DNA from: Hemerocallis citrina | Taxonomy: Eukaryota; Streptophyta; Magnoliopsida; Asparagales; Asphodelaceae | Length of the DNA: 64,000 nt | Reading direction: 5' to 3' | Assembly (NCBI GenBank): GCA_017893485.1 | Contig: CM030368.1 | Coordinates: 180,587,654 to 180,651,653 of the forward strand | Part shown: positions 11,757 through 22,219 of the stretch, piece by piece | Position numbering within the stretch: the first letter of the stretch is position 1 | Layout: every line of letters starts with the position of its first letter | The notes under the pieces: generated by a model | Database searches by the model: none | Seen by the model: the letters and a program-made list of their open reading frames with translations, nothing else | What the model was told of the DNA's origin: nothing | Position numbers and translations under genes: made by a program

Positions 11757-14440
11757 TTAAATGTTCTGAGTTCCACTATTAGTGCATCGCCGCTTATTGT
11801 GTCCTTGTAAACCACATTTTGAACATTTCATCCCCGTACCACGACTTGACCTATCTCTTACATCCATGTCATTGCGGAATCTGGTAGTTCTAGGCCTGCC
11901 CATCCTTTTACATCGCAAACTGGCATCAGGTACTAGTTTTGGTCCATCAATAATAGGCCAATATGCTGGATCTAGAATAGGCTGAAACAGTGGGCCGTAT
12001 GTTTGTGCTAATGAAGTAACGGTGTAAAATTTATTAACGAGATGCTTGTGATCGATTGCACGATATGCACAAGCTGCCAGTACATGAGAACATGGGATAT
12101 GGTATAGATGAAATTTCATACATGTGCACGTTTTCGTTCCCAAATTCATAGTGTGCAAGTTCCCACCCTTCCTTTCTCCACTAACCATGCGTATACCCGT
12201 TCACACGGAAAAAACTCCTGGTTGATGATGAAACATTGTAACCTCATGTCCGTTAGCTCTCTCTCACGGCGACTATCGAGCAGTTCATGTACTCTTCGAG
12301 CAAATATTGTCCCTTCAGATAAAAGTTTACTGGCTTCCTGTCGACGAGTAGTAAAATAAGAGTTCAGACGTAAGAAGATCGTATCAACAATCGCTGTTAC
12401 TGGCAAACTACGGACGCCTTTCAAGACTGAATTGAACACTTCTGACAGGTTCGTAGTCATTATCCCGTATCTTCGACCTTCATCTGCATAAAGTGCCCAT
12501 TTCTCAACCGGCTTCTCTTTCAACCAATTAGCCGCCTCCACATTTACGTTTTCAAGTTCAGCAAGTTTGGCCATGAACTTTTTGGGTTGGCGTTGACACG
12601 CTATAATTTTCGCCTTTTTACGCAATGCCTTGCTACCAAATTTACTAAAGAAATTTGTAGCAAAATGACGCATACAATAACGGTGATATCCATTAGGTTC
12701 GTTCCAAGCTCCATTGTGTAACTCCATAGCAGACATTATACCAGCGTGACGATCAGAGATAACACACAACTCAGTGCGATCGGTGACATAATATCGGATG
12801 CAAGTCATGAACCATGTCCACGTATTTATACTCTCTCCATCAACCAATGCAAATGCAAACGGAAATAAGCAATCATTCGCATCTGGAGAAAAAGCAATTA
12901 GCAAGCAACCCTTGTACTTACCGTACAAGTGAGTTCCGTCAACACTAATAACAGGTCTGCAAGACTTGAAACCTTCAATTGAAGGACCAAATGCCCAGAA
13001 TACACCCTTGAATGTTTCCTCGGTAGGACTAGACTCATACTTATCCCAGTGAACAACGGTTCCTATATTTGCTGCTTGAATTGCTGTGAGTAGAAAAGAA
13101 AACTTTGTGTATGCTTCTTCGAAGGTACCACACAACCTCTCGATCGCCTTTTGTTTTGCTCGCCAAGCTTTCTTATACAAAATCTGATAATTATATTGTA
13201 ATTTAACAATCTCAATAATTGACCTCGGTGATAAACCAGTATCCTTTTTCACCACATCAACAATCAGATTACAAACAAAATTGTAATCAATTTTAAGGTG
13301 ATCCTGATTCAACGTTGGATTCGTACAAGTGTGTGGCCCAACTATCTTCTTCACCACAAACTTCGTCCCGCCTTTTGGAACTACTGCTCGCAATCTCCAA
13401 GGGCAGCCACCATCACTTACTCCGGGGGGACCTTGCACGATCTCCTCAATTGTACGTTTTCTAGGTGCCATTTTGCATTTAACAGTGTACAGTGACGGTG
13501 TAGATTTCAAAGTTACGAATTCACGATGTTTTTTGATAGAATACAACTTCACTGTCTGTTGAATCGACTGCTTACTTATAAACTCCTGTCCAACGTACAA
13601 TTCGTCTACATTGGACGAACCAGACGACTCTTGTGGAACTAGGTGTACTCTAGTACCTTGAGCTATCTCCTCGGTAACATGAGCGTCAACATTGGCGTAG
13701 CTATAAGTAGCTCTGACTTCATTAGAACTGTTGTTCGTAGGATTTACATTTGCACCACTATCATCATCATCTTCGTCTCCGTCATCATTTTCACCACTAT
13801 CAACATCTTCATCGTCTGTTTCTTCCTCTTCTTCGTCATCGTCTAATAAGCTGTTGTTACAGACTGCATTTTGAAAGAGTTCAAATATACTATCATTTGG
13901 AACAGAGTCAGGAACCGGACTAGGTTGGCGTGGCAGCTCAATATTTACAGAATCTGGGATTGTTGTATTTGTGAAGGTGTTCTCTTGTGAGGATACTGGA
14001 TTTGGTTGTGAAGATTGAGCGGGGTTAGACCTCATCTGCTGTGTAGGTCCTACCCTTATGGAGCTTGCACTGGGAATATCATGTGGCTGAGCATTCACAA
14101 CTTGAATTTGCTGAATATATAACTCTAATGCAGACCAAGAACAATTGGGATCAAATGTCCTAGCAATCAATGACTTCAGCGCATTATCAGTAGGTACGGG
14201 CACTGTCATAAAATACTGACCATCTCCTCTTCCTGCTGCGTATCAAGCTAAAATTTTCACATTCCATTGATTCCTATTCCAATTAGTAACTTCATATATT
14301 TTCTCAACTACTTCTTCAAATGTAATGGTACGGGGTACCCAAACTATTTCCGGATCCAACACGCTATAACAACAACCAATCTTTGGATCACGAATTATTT
14401 CACCACCAAAGTAAAACCAAATAGGAATTTCCAAATCCAT
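11757..14440 (-). pseudogene. MURA-type Mutator transposase, broken
   Basis: The frame reads from ATG at 14440 to a stop at 11757, interrupted by TGA at about 14243 (from CGA by one change) and one frameshift near 12185. Order from the N-terminus: short conserved head, acidic linker (13750-13850), MuDR-type DNA-binding region (about 13350-13600, with GGCPWRLRA and VGPHTC), MULE catalytic domain with VISVDGTHLYGKYKG (about 12925-12960), CVISDRHAGI (about 12740-12770) and CMRHFATNF (about 12655-12680), SWIM zinc finger CTCMKFHLYHIPCSH (about 12070-12120), and a CCHC knuckle CSKCGLQGHNKRRC (about 11790-11830). With head and tail joined it is close to 900 residues, the usual MURA size. It acts on its own terminal repeats in the family. 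Confidence 0.88.
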
Positions 14441-14689
14441 ACCTACGTTAATTTATACCAATAAGCGAGTTATTATCTACCCATAAAGAAAACCTAATGA
14501 AATTAACAAAATAATGGGGCAATAAACATCATACCTTCACAATAAAGTTGCTTTCCTCTTCTAGTATACCCAAATTCCAACAAATTAAACCTCTATCGGA
14601 AGATGGGTTTAAGTTGTCCAAAGCAATTTTATGGGTTATTCCACAAATTACAAGAGTACTATGACGAATTTGAGATGAGAGATGGGTTA

Positions 14690-14812
14690 GGGTTTCAGAG
14701 TTAGAAGAGGAAGAGAAAGAATAGAGAGAATAGTGAGATCTATTTGGGGATGGGGGGTTTAAGTCCCAAACGACACTCGCTTTTTGAAAAACGAGTGTGG
14801 GTTAATTCCCCC

Positions 14813-14844
<32 letters not shown>

Positions 14845-15110
14845 CTTTTTCAAAAAGCGAGTGTTGCTGGGCAAAGAAGGCCAAGACTCGCTTTTTGAAA
14901 CACCGAGTGTGGCATTATGATCCGCGGTGTTTCAAAAAGCAAGTCTTAGGTTTCAAATTTTCTGAACCCTAAGACTCGCTTTTTGAAAAAGCGTGGGTTA
15001 TTATACCACACTCGCTTTTTCAAAAAGCGAGTGGGGCGTTTATGGAATAAAAAAAACAGGTCGTTTGTGGAAAAACTTTCATAAAAAGGGTCATTTTGGG
15101 AAAAATTTCC
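14690..15110 (-). repeat. Right terminal inverted repeat of the MULE
   Basis: This is the inverted partner of 7244-7645. It carries the same palindromes (14775-15032) and the GGGTTAGGGTTTC plus pyrimidine block just upstream of the MURA gene. A run of over thirty C (about 14810-14843) replaces the CGGGGAG-like spacer of the left copy. Confidence 0.8.
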
Positions 15111-15118
15111 AAATATAC

Positions 15119-15744
15119 TTAGGCACAGAGAGTTTGAAGTTGAAGCAGAAGAGGAGAACACAAAGCAGCGAGAAGAAGGTAACCAGCAGTTGCAGGTAGT
15201 GTTGCAGTCGACTGTTCATAATTGTGGTCGATCACACACCCGACCGACTGTACTGTACAGGGTACCAATAGAGAGTGAGACAGTCGACCGACCAATCCTC
15301 GGGTGTTGGGGAGACTAGTTGCAATCGATCGCAACTAGGTGCGGTCAACCGACAGCGGCGCTGTATATTATTTGGGCTGACTAATTTTAGGTTCAAAAAG
15401 TTGTATTTGTATTTATTTTTAAGGATTTTCTTGTGGTTATAAATATAGCAATAGATGTGAACTTTAGGGTGCATCAAGGTGAGCCGTTAACATTGTATAA
15501 TTTCAAGAGGGGTAAGTGCCGAGTGTCTCAAAGTTGCGAGAGTGAGAGAAAGAGAGAAAGAGAGAGTTGTTATCTCTTCGTAATTTTTGTATTTCTTTCG
15601 GAAGTGTTGGTTATCTTTGCATATTATTGTGTTCATGTACTTCTGAGATCTTGCGATTATTGTGATGGTTTGTTCTTGGTGTATCTAGTTCTTGGACGTT
15701 TGTGGTGTGTATTCTGCAATTAGCACGACACGTTGTATCAAAGC
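15119..15744 (+). mobile_element. Copia element B: LTR end or leader and primer-binding site
   Basis: TTGTATCAAAGC at 15733-15744 differs little from TGGTATCAGAGC, the initiator-Met tRNA binding site used by copia elements, and gag follows 8 bases later. The LTR would end near TAGCACGACA (15721-15730). The LTR start cannot be placed. Several CGACCGACTG-like direct and inverted repeats lie in 15205-15355. Confidence 0.6.
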
Positions 15745-15752
15745 AAAGGTTT

Positions 15753-16734
15753 CATGATGGCTGATAGCAAGTCAAAAATCTAGTGGTTTGATGGGAGTGA
15801 CTTTGCGATGTGCAATCAGATGATAGCGTATTTTTGTTAGAAAGGTCTAGATGGTCCGTTGTTTGATGAAAAATCGGGATGTGCAGGTAAGGATGCAAAG
15901 ATCTTGGCGGATTAAAATTGTTTAGATCAGAAAGCGCAAGAACAGATTCAGTTGGGACTGAGAGCGTTGTTTCATATCTCGTAGGCAAATACCACCAATG
16001 AGGTTATGGAGATTCTCACGAATATATATGAGAAACCGTCGACATCTAATTAAATTCTTCATTTGAAGAAATTGCTTAATATGAAGTTGAGGGAGGGGGA
16101 TTTAGTTTCAAAATATGTGAACAATTACTATATGGTTTACAACCAAATGGAAGTTGTAGGATTGAAGTTTTTAGAGAGAGGACAGTCATTGTTACTTCTA
16201 TTTACTTTGACCGATAGTTATGGTATTACAGGGACTAAGAAAGATTCTACGACTCTGTAGGATGTAGTGAATAGCATTTTGAACGAGGAGGTGAGAAGGA
16301 TGAGAAACAGATGATTTTTATCATCTTCTAAGGATTCTGCAATGTCAGTTGAGAAGAGACGTGGGAACCCTAAGAGCAGTCGAAGAAGAAATAATCAGAG
16401 TAGTTCGTCTAAGAATGGGTCTGATGACAGCGATAGGGGACATGGACTTGAGTGTTGATATTGTCACAAGAGGGGTCACATAATGCGCAGTTGTAGGGCC
16501 TATATGAAGAAGAAGCAGAAAAAACCGAAGGAAGTAAAATCAAAGGAAGTCAATGTGGTGTCCAATGATATTGGCGAGTTGTGCTTGTCAGCTAGGGTGG
16601 AGTGAAAACACGAGATTGGTGTATTGATTCAGGAGCTGCTTTTCATTGCACTTCGAGGAGAGATGTGTTTGAGGATTATAGAAAAGGGTTCTTTTGGATA
16701 TGTGATCATGGAGAACGGTTATAGGTGTCATGTA
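15753..16734 (+). pseudogene. Copia element B gag and start of protease, broken
   Basis: It starts MADSKSKI with several in-frame stops. The gag core reads FDGSDFAMCNQMIAY, LFHIS, then LLNMKLREGDLVSKYVNNYY (UBN2-type gag). A zinc knuckle, CxYCHKRGHIMRSC, is near 16455-16497, with one Cys-adjacent codon turned to a stop. The retropepsin motif DWCIDSGAAFHCTSRR is at about 16613-16660. The protease is interrupted at 16734 by a solo LTR and resumes at 20569. Confidence 0.8.
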
Positions 16735-19700
16735 TGTAACACCCCGAATTTTAAATAAGGATAAATTCGAGATTTCACAGGATCTTTACTTCACTTCGTA
16801 CAATTTTACAAGGAAATTTAAAACTTTTTCAATAATACATCAGAGTTCAATTACAACTTGGTTTTTACACAGCGGAAGACTAAAAGATTACAACAATGAA
16901 ATACAACTTGTATAACTTTAACATCATTTGCAACATCTTTAACTTCTAAACAGCAACAGCATATCCACTTTATAACTCCATGAATGATCCTTTACCTGCA
17001 TGTTAATCTGTGGGCTCGTCAGTTACTTACAACTGACGAAATGTTATACACGGCTATCCTCTCTATGCCGGGAATAGTATAACGATCTCATACTTTAACA
17101 AATCACAAAAAAAAATTGAATGAACATATAAAGTGTCAAAGGTGATTATTCTAAACATAAGTGTATGCCATGCCTTAATGCCTAATGCACACATTTCTAT
17201 ACTAGGATGACACTAATGTACACTTGTTCAGATTCTATGCATCCCATACTACATAGGTCCAAGGGCAAGCGCCTACGTTCTTCACAATACAGGGCTCGAT
17301 CCCTCGCCATGAAAACTACCCGGTAGCAAAACAAAGTTCAGACTATTCCACGAATGTGAATCCCAGCCTTGGAGTCCACCGCCAGCTGTTATAACAGATT
17401 CCACATCGTACGAACCGTCCCGTATGTGACCCTCTAGCCCAGTATATATATATATACATTGGAGACGGTAAACACAAAAATCCATCCGTCCGACTACTCA
17501 AGATCCCAGAGTCCACCGCTGACCCGTCCTCATAGTCCCGGACTAAAATATAATAATCCGTCTCCCACAGGGCAACCTTAGTCCACCAACTGGGTCTATA
17601 GTCTTGGAGTCCACCACCGACTATACAGAGCATCCCACTTACGTTTCCCTAAGTTTACTACATCTTCACTTATGTGCCTAAATTTTTCTAAGTTCAAGAC
17701 ATGAATAATTTCCATTCAAAGAATTAGTCTTACCTCCCACCGGACTTAATCAACAATTATGAGATAGCTCCACGGCCATATCTCCAAATCATTTCTCAAA
17801 TCCTTTCTTTCAATAATGCCGGTACCGAGGTCGTACTAACTCTAAATCATAAACTTTCATGTACAAGAAACATGGGTATTCACACCCTTTCTTAATCATG
17901 TCTTAAACTTATATAATTTTCATCTTCTACTTATTCACAATGATTAATGTCTTGTATTAGCACTTATCCATAAAGCAATCATTTCTTAGTCTTTACAATA
18001 CTCATAATCTAGTTATTCACTCATAGTCTTTATAAGCAAAAAGGATTCCCTTTTTAAGAACACAATTTCATCACATGAAATTTTATAACCAATTCAAACT
18101 ATCACAATATCTCAATTCCCTTTAAAATATTTCTTAAACAAAATCAAAGTATAATTCTCTTTAAAAAAATCACTTCACAAAAATAATACTTTGTTTTTGT
18201 TCACTACAAAGTTTCATACTCACAATTTCATCTCTCTTTATATCTCAAAATATACAAGAAAACAATCTTAATATTTTCCATTTCATTTTCCTCAAAATAT
18301 GCAATAAAGTTATGATTAACTTTAATATTTATTACTTCATTTTATATGAAGAAAGCATGAGTTTTAATCAAAAGTCCCCTTTTTAAAGTCTCATTTTTAC
18401 TTTCTTAAAATAGACAATAAAATTTTCATAACAATCTCTAATAGCTTCCATTTTATCTTATAACCATAATAGGAATTTATTCATACTCAAAAAAAACATC
18501 TTATTCTATTAAAACCAAATCAAAAAAAATAAAAGATGGCTATCAAGATTTGAACCCAAGATCTCTTATAAGAGGTGCTCATTGACTAACCAGTAAGTCC
18601 TAGTGTGCTTTTTTTAGAAGTTGTATTCATATACTTTTGTTCACAATTTTCTGAAATTGTTTCTTTTTAATAAAACTTGTTTACCCAATAATCCAATCCT
18701 TTAGGATATTGGAATAAACTTCTCTTTGGACTAAAAGGAAATCTTAAATAGTAATCAACAAGTCCAAACTTATTTTTAGCATATATCTCATTTTAAAAAA
18801 AAAGATTTTCCTTTCTTTACAAAATTTACACTTCTTTTCAAACTCGAAAATTAAAATCATGATTTTTCTAAGAAACTAGTTTTTGCCCAACATCTTACAA
18901 ATAAAAATTTGTGTTAAGAATCAAACATATTTTTTTTTAATCGATTATGGGTGTCTCACAGAAATTCCTTTCATACAAAAATTGTATTTTTGACATATGT
19001 CAACATACTTCATAAAAAAAGAATTTATTTTCTTCTCTTTTATTTTTCATCATATCTCTAATCATATGTCGAAATATAGCATTCTTTAACAATTCTCCTA
19101 CATATCACACATTTGACCAATCACAAATTTGCAAACACTCTAATATGGTTCATAGAATTAATCCTTTAGTTGCACTCTTCTTTTCAACTAGCATGGCAAC
19201 AATCAAAACAAGTTTATGGTATTCAATTAACTTTACAAAAAATATTTTTGCAAAAGAATGTATTCCCAACATTTTTCATACAATCAATTATATCTTCATT
19301 CATGCATACTAATTCATGACAAAACAAATCAACATTTCTTTCTCATTACTAATTAACATAAGTTGGGTTTGTTTACTCAATAAAGCAATATTTCATTACA
19401 TCCAATGCATAGGTTTGTCCTATTTTATCAAATCAAATTCTATATTACTCATTCATTTCTATTAACATGCACATTCAAAAAAAATTAGAAAGTAGGAGAC
19501 ATCCACCTTATTGAAGCTTGAACAAAAGGGAAAGATGAGACACTTCTTCTAGCTCCAAGACAAACTCCTAGCAATGGCTCCTCCTCCTAGCAAAGCTCCC
19601 TCTCCCTAGCAAAGGCTTCCTTTCTCTAGCAAGAGATCCTCCAAGCACAATAACTTTCTTACTCTCTTTCTTTTTCTTCCTTTCTTTCCTTTTCTTACAC

Positions 19701-20563
19701 TTATTTTGATATTGATTTTGGTGCAAGAGAAATGTAGGAAATGTGACTCTATTTATAGGATTTTGGAAGGGTCTAAAGTGCAAAAATCTCACCCTAATAA
19801 CTCTTTAAATTTATTTTACAACTCTCCACTTTCCTAACTCCTAAAACCTCCATCTCTTCATCTCCCCACTCTCCACTAACTCAACCTACCAACTCTTCTC
19901 CTCCCCTTGCCCAAAAATGGTCCAAATACATTTGTGTATGCATGCACACATGCATAAACAAATATGAACACATTTCTATAATTCTAAATGTGTACTAATA
20001 TGTGTAACTTGTCATGTATTATTACATGTTTAACTAAAAATGTGATTTTAATAGTGGGCTTGCCACATGGGCTCATTACTAATTAATTTATTTAATTATC
20101 TAGTGGGCTCCTCTCCTAATGGGCTACATTTTAGTTTATAGGTCCATGGATCAAAAGAAAGGCTAAATAAAACTAATGCATGCTAAAAATAGTAAAATGA
20201 GAGTAGCAAAATGAGAAAAAAATTTGCACGTGCACCATACGTGCAGAAAAAATTGAAAAATGCATTTTAATCAAAAACAAGGGGAAAATAAATTTTCGTT
20301 TTATAAAATAGATTTAAATACATAAAAATAAATAATTTAAACCTATGGAAAATATTATACGTAGTGGTGGAAACACATGCATCAAAACACGTAAAAAGCA
20401 CGTAAATCCCAGGGATTGAAATATTATATTTTAGTTGACTGAAATCAATACGGAAAATTTATAAATAGTACGAATCCAAAATATGTAGTGAAATACATTA
20501 CAAAATATACGTGCGTAACACCCAGGGACAAAATTGTAATTTCCAATTTTGCGGGGTGTTACA
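16735..20563. mobile_element. Solo LTR (chromovirus-like), 3.8 kb
   Basis: It starts TGTAACACCCCG and ends CGGGGTGTTACA, a perfect 12-bp inverted terminus. The flanks are ATGTA at 16730-16734 and again at 20564-20568, an exact 5-bp duplication. Removing it rejoins the copia protease reading. No internal coding region is seen over 3829 bp. Long LTRs with TGTAACACCC ends are common in Tekay-type chromoviruses; that assignment is inference. The interior is AT-rich, with GTCCACC-containing short repeats at 17330-17630. Confidence 0.85.
18537..18606 (-). repeat. tRNA-like (A box/B box) segment inside the solo LTR
   Basis: Read on the minus strand it has CTGGTTAGTCAATGAGC, then about 25 bases on GGGTTCAAATCTTG, resembling tRNA A and B boxes. 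It is not a functional tRNA because the arms do not fold. It could be a SINE fragment or chance. Confidence 0.3.
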
Positions 20564-20568
20564 ATGTA

Positions 20569-20784
20569 TGAGGGGTTGATACTGTTCGCATGAAAGTCAA
20601 TAATGATCGGAGTATTATCTTGCAGGAGACAATGCATGTTCCAGACTTGAATAAAAGTCTTATCTCGGTAGGAAGCGTATACAAAGAGGGTATGTCTACT
20701 ACAGTTGGTAATGGAAAGTAGTGTATAGCTGCAGGTTCAAGGGTGATACCAAGAGGGAAGCGTGAGGGAACGTTGTATTTGCTT
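20569..20784 (+). pseudogene. Copia element B protease, continued
   Basis: It reads GVDTVRMKVNNDRSIILQ, then MHVPDLNKSLISVGS and GKREGTLYLL, with one stop. This is the copia segment that follows the DSGA motif, directly continuing 15753-16734. It ends where another LTR-like sequence begins. No integrase or RT follows, so the rest was lost. Confidence 0.8.
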
Positions 20785-20935
20785 TGTAACGCCCCAGATC
20801 CCCGTTACAGGACATCCGTGACAACACCAGAATCTTTTCCTATAAATGCATCTCAATACAGTAAATAACACGAAAATTTAATTACTTTTATTGCCAAATA
20901 GAGTCATTATATCAATAATTACAACCCAAATCTTG
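20785..20935 (+). mobile_element. Truncated LTR fragment (TGTAACGCCCC start)
   Basis: TGTAACGCCCCAGATCCCC begins abruptly within the copia reading, as an LTR 5' end would. No right end or duplication was found. Confidence 0.4.
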
Positions 20936-21056
20936 TATTTTCCCTCCGGCCCGGTCCGGCCCGGCCCGGTTGATAGCCCGGCCCGCCAAAGCCCGGGACC
21001 GGGTCAAACCCGCCGGGCTTCGGCCCGACCCTGCCCGGTAGGCCCGACTGCCACCC
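20936..21056 (-). mobile_element. GC-rich MITE-like fragment (GCCCGG repeats)
   Basis: Read on the minus strand it starts TAGGGGTGGCAGTCGGGCC and continues as overlapping GGGCC/CCGGG words. This start is typical of small hAT-like repeats of plants. The other terminus is not evident. Confidence 0.4.
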
Positions 21057-21160
21057 CTACACACATATAGCCTATATATCTGATACATATACGCAGTCAT
21101 CCTGCTCTTCACTTCAGCTTCTCTCTTCATCACGACTTCAGCTTGCTCTCTTCATCCCTG

Positions 21161-21411
21161 ACAGTGTTCAAGGTGGATCTTCCCGGAATCAAGGATGCGG
21201 AGGACGAGAGTGCACTATAGATCAGCGGGGAACAGCGGGGAACGCAGCAAAGAGCAGGAGCCGTGTTGGGAGGAGCAGTGGAAAGTTTATGAGGAGGTTC
21301 AGGTTGCTGGAAAATGCAAAAGAGGAGCAGGTGAAGGCAGCGATGGATAGTGGGGTGCTCACTGTGACTGCGCCCAAGCATGAGGTGATGGTCATTGATG
21401 TCTCTGGTTAA
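21161..21411 (+). pseudogene. Small heat shock protein (HSP20, class I-like) pseudogene, C-terminal part
   Basis: The first frame reads [14 protein letters not shown], then a TAG and ISGEQ. After a frame change it reads [36 protein letters not shown] and IDVSG with TAA at 21409-21411. These are the alpha-crystallin-domain landmarks of cytosolic plant sHSPs (FKxDLPG, ISGE, SSGKFxRRFRLPENA, GVLTVTxPK). The N-terminal arm is missing and the middle is scrambled, so it cannot make a chaperone. A run of nine A follows the stop, which might mark retroposition. Confidence 0.8.
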
Positions 21412-21701
21412 AAAAAAAGGAGTTGGTGTTCTGGCGTTAAGACCATATCTACGAGGTGTATTTGGTGGTTAAAAGTATGTGTGTTTTGGTTCAAATTAAT
21501 TCGTTTAAGCCAGAATTGAATCTATAACGCCTCACTCTCACTGAGTGAGAAGCTGTGCCAACTATATTATAAATGCTTGGCATGCAAAATTGAAATACCT
21601 TTTCATATAGGTGCAAGTGTTCACAATTTTTTTTTTAAAATCATAAAATGATGAGGACCGAACTTCCCACACGTGCTCCATTAAACAGAATTTAACGAAA
21701 C
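21412..21701. other. Short intergenic stretch
   Basis: No gene or clear repeat is seen. Confidence 0.4.
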
Positions 21702-21716
21702 AATACAAGCAAATGA

Positions 21717-21821
21717 CCAATAGGCAATGTCCTAATTGGTTTTGGATGGAATGGGTATTGAGTGGTGGCTCGAATTCAAGGTCCTTGGTTCAAGCCAAGA
21801 CTTTTCCATAAAAAAAATAAA
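21717..21821 (+). mobile_element. SINE-like retroposon
   Basis: The 105-bp body has an A-box-like TGTCCTAATTGG near its start and a B box GGTTCAAGCC near its end, and finishes in an A-rich tail. AATACAAGCAAATGA occurs immediately before (21702-21716) and after it (21822-21836), an exact 15-bp target duplication typical of LINE-mobilised SINEs. Confidence 0.75.
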
Positions 21822-21951
21822 AATACAAGCAAATGATGACATATTAATACTACACTTCTACATTTACAGCATTTTTTGAACAACATAAACTTTCCAAAAC
21901 CAAAGCTACGGACCTTTTATTCATGTAACACCATTCTGTACGGGAAAAAAA

Positions 21952-22219
21952 TGTTAATACTGATTTGGGAAAATTAGGGTTAGGGTTAATCTCTAGCCGC
22001 TTAAGATATTATACACTGCTTATCAGTATTGGAATATCACAGAGCACTACCTCTAGACCAGCTTATAAAGAGATTAGACTGGGTTTAGGGTACTGGGCTT
22101 TTAGCCCACTCAACCCATTACAATAATTAATACATAACACGTGTAAACCCGTGTTGCCCCATAGAACAATATACACAATATTATCCTATTATATTGAGAA
22201 TATACATATACATCCAACA
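21952..22219 (-). repeat. 3' LTR of the minus-strand copia
   Basis: On the minus strand it follows the purine tract ATATAGGAGAAAAT, which is the polypurine tract. It begins TGTTGGATGTATATG. It is 268 bp, equal in length to the partner LTR. Confidence 0.85.

Larger units (their letters stand above)
7244..15110. mobile_element. Mutator-like element (MULE) with MURA and PMD genes
   Basis: The termini are inverted: GGAAATTTTTCCCAAAATG read inward from the right and GAATTTTTTCCCAAAATG on the left. Similarity continues for about 400 bp. The flanks carry AAATATAT (7236-7243) and AAATATAC (15111-15118), an imperfect 8-bp duplication within or just below the usual MULE size. Two genes converge: a PMD gene from the left end and a MURA transposase from the right end. 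This is the layout of maize MuDR (mudrA/mudrB), with a PMD gene in the mudrB position. Both genes are broken, so this copy is not autonomous now. Confidence 0.85.

Noticed and set aside
12108..12359. Plus-strand frame opposite the MURA gene
   Set aside because: It is antisense to the SWIM-proximal part of the transposase.
21130..21381. Minus-strand open frame of 83 codons
   Set aside because: It is antisense to the sHSP pseudogene, whose plus-strand motifs explain the region.
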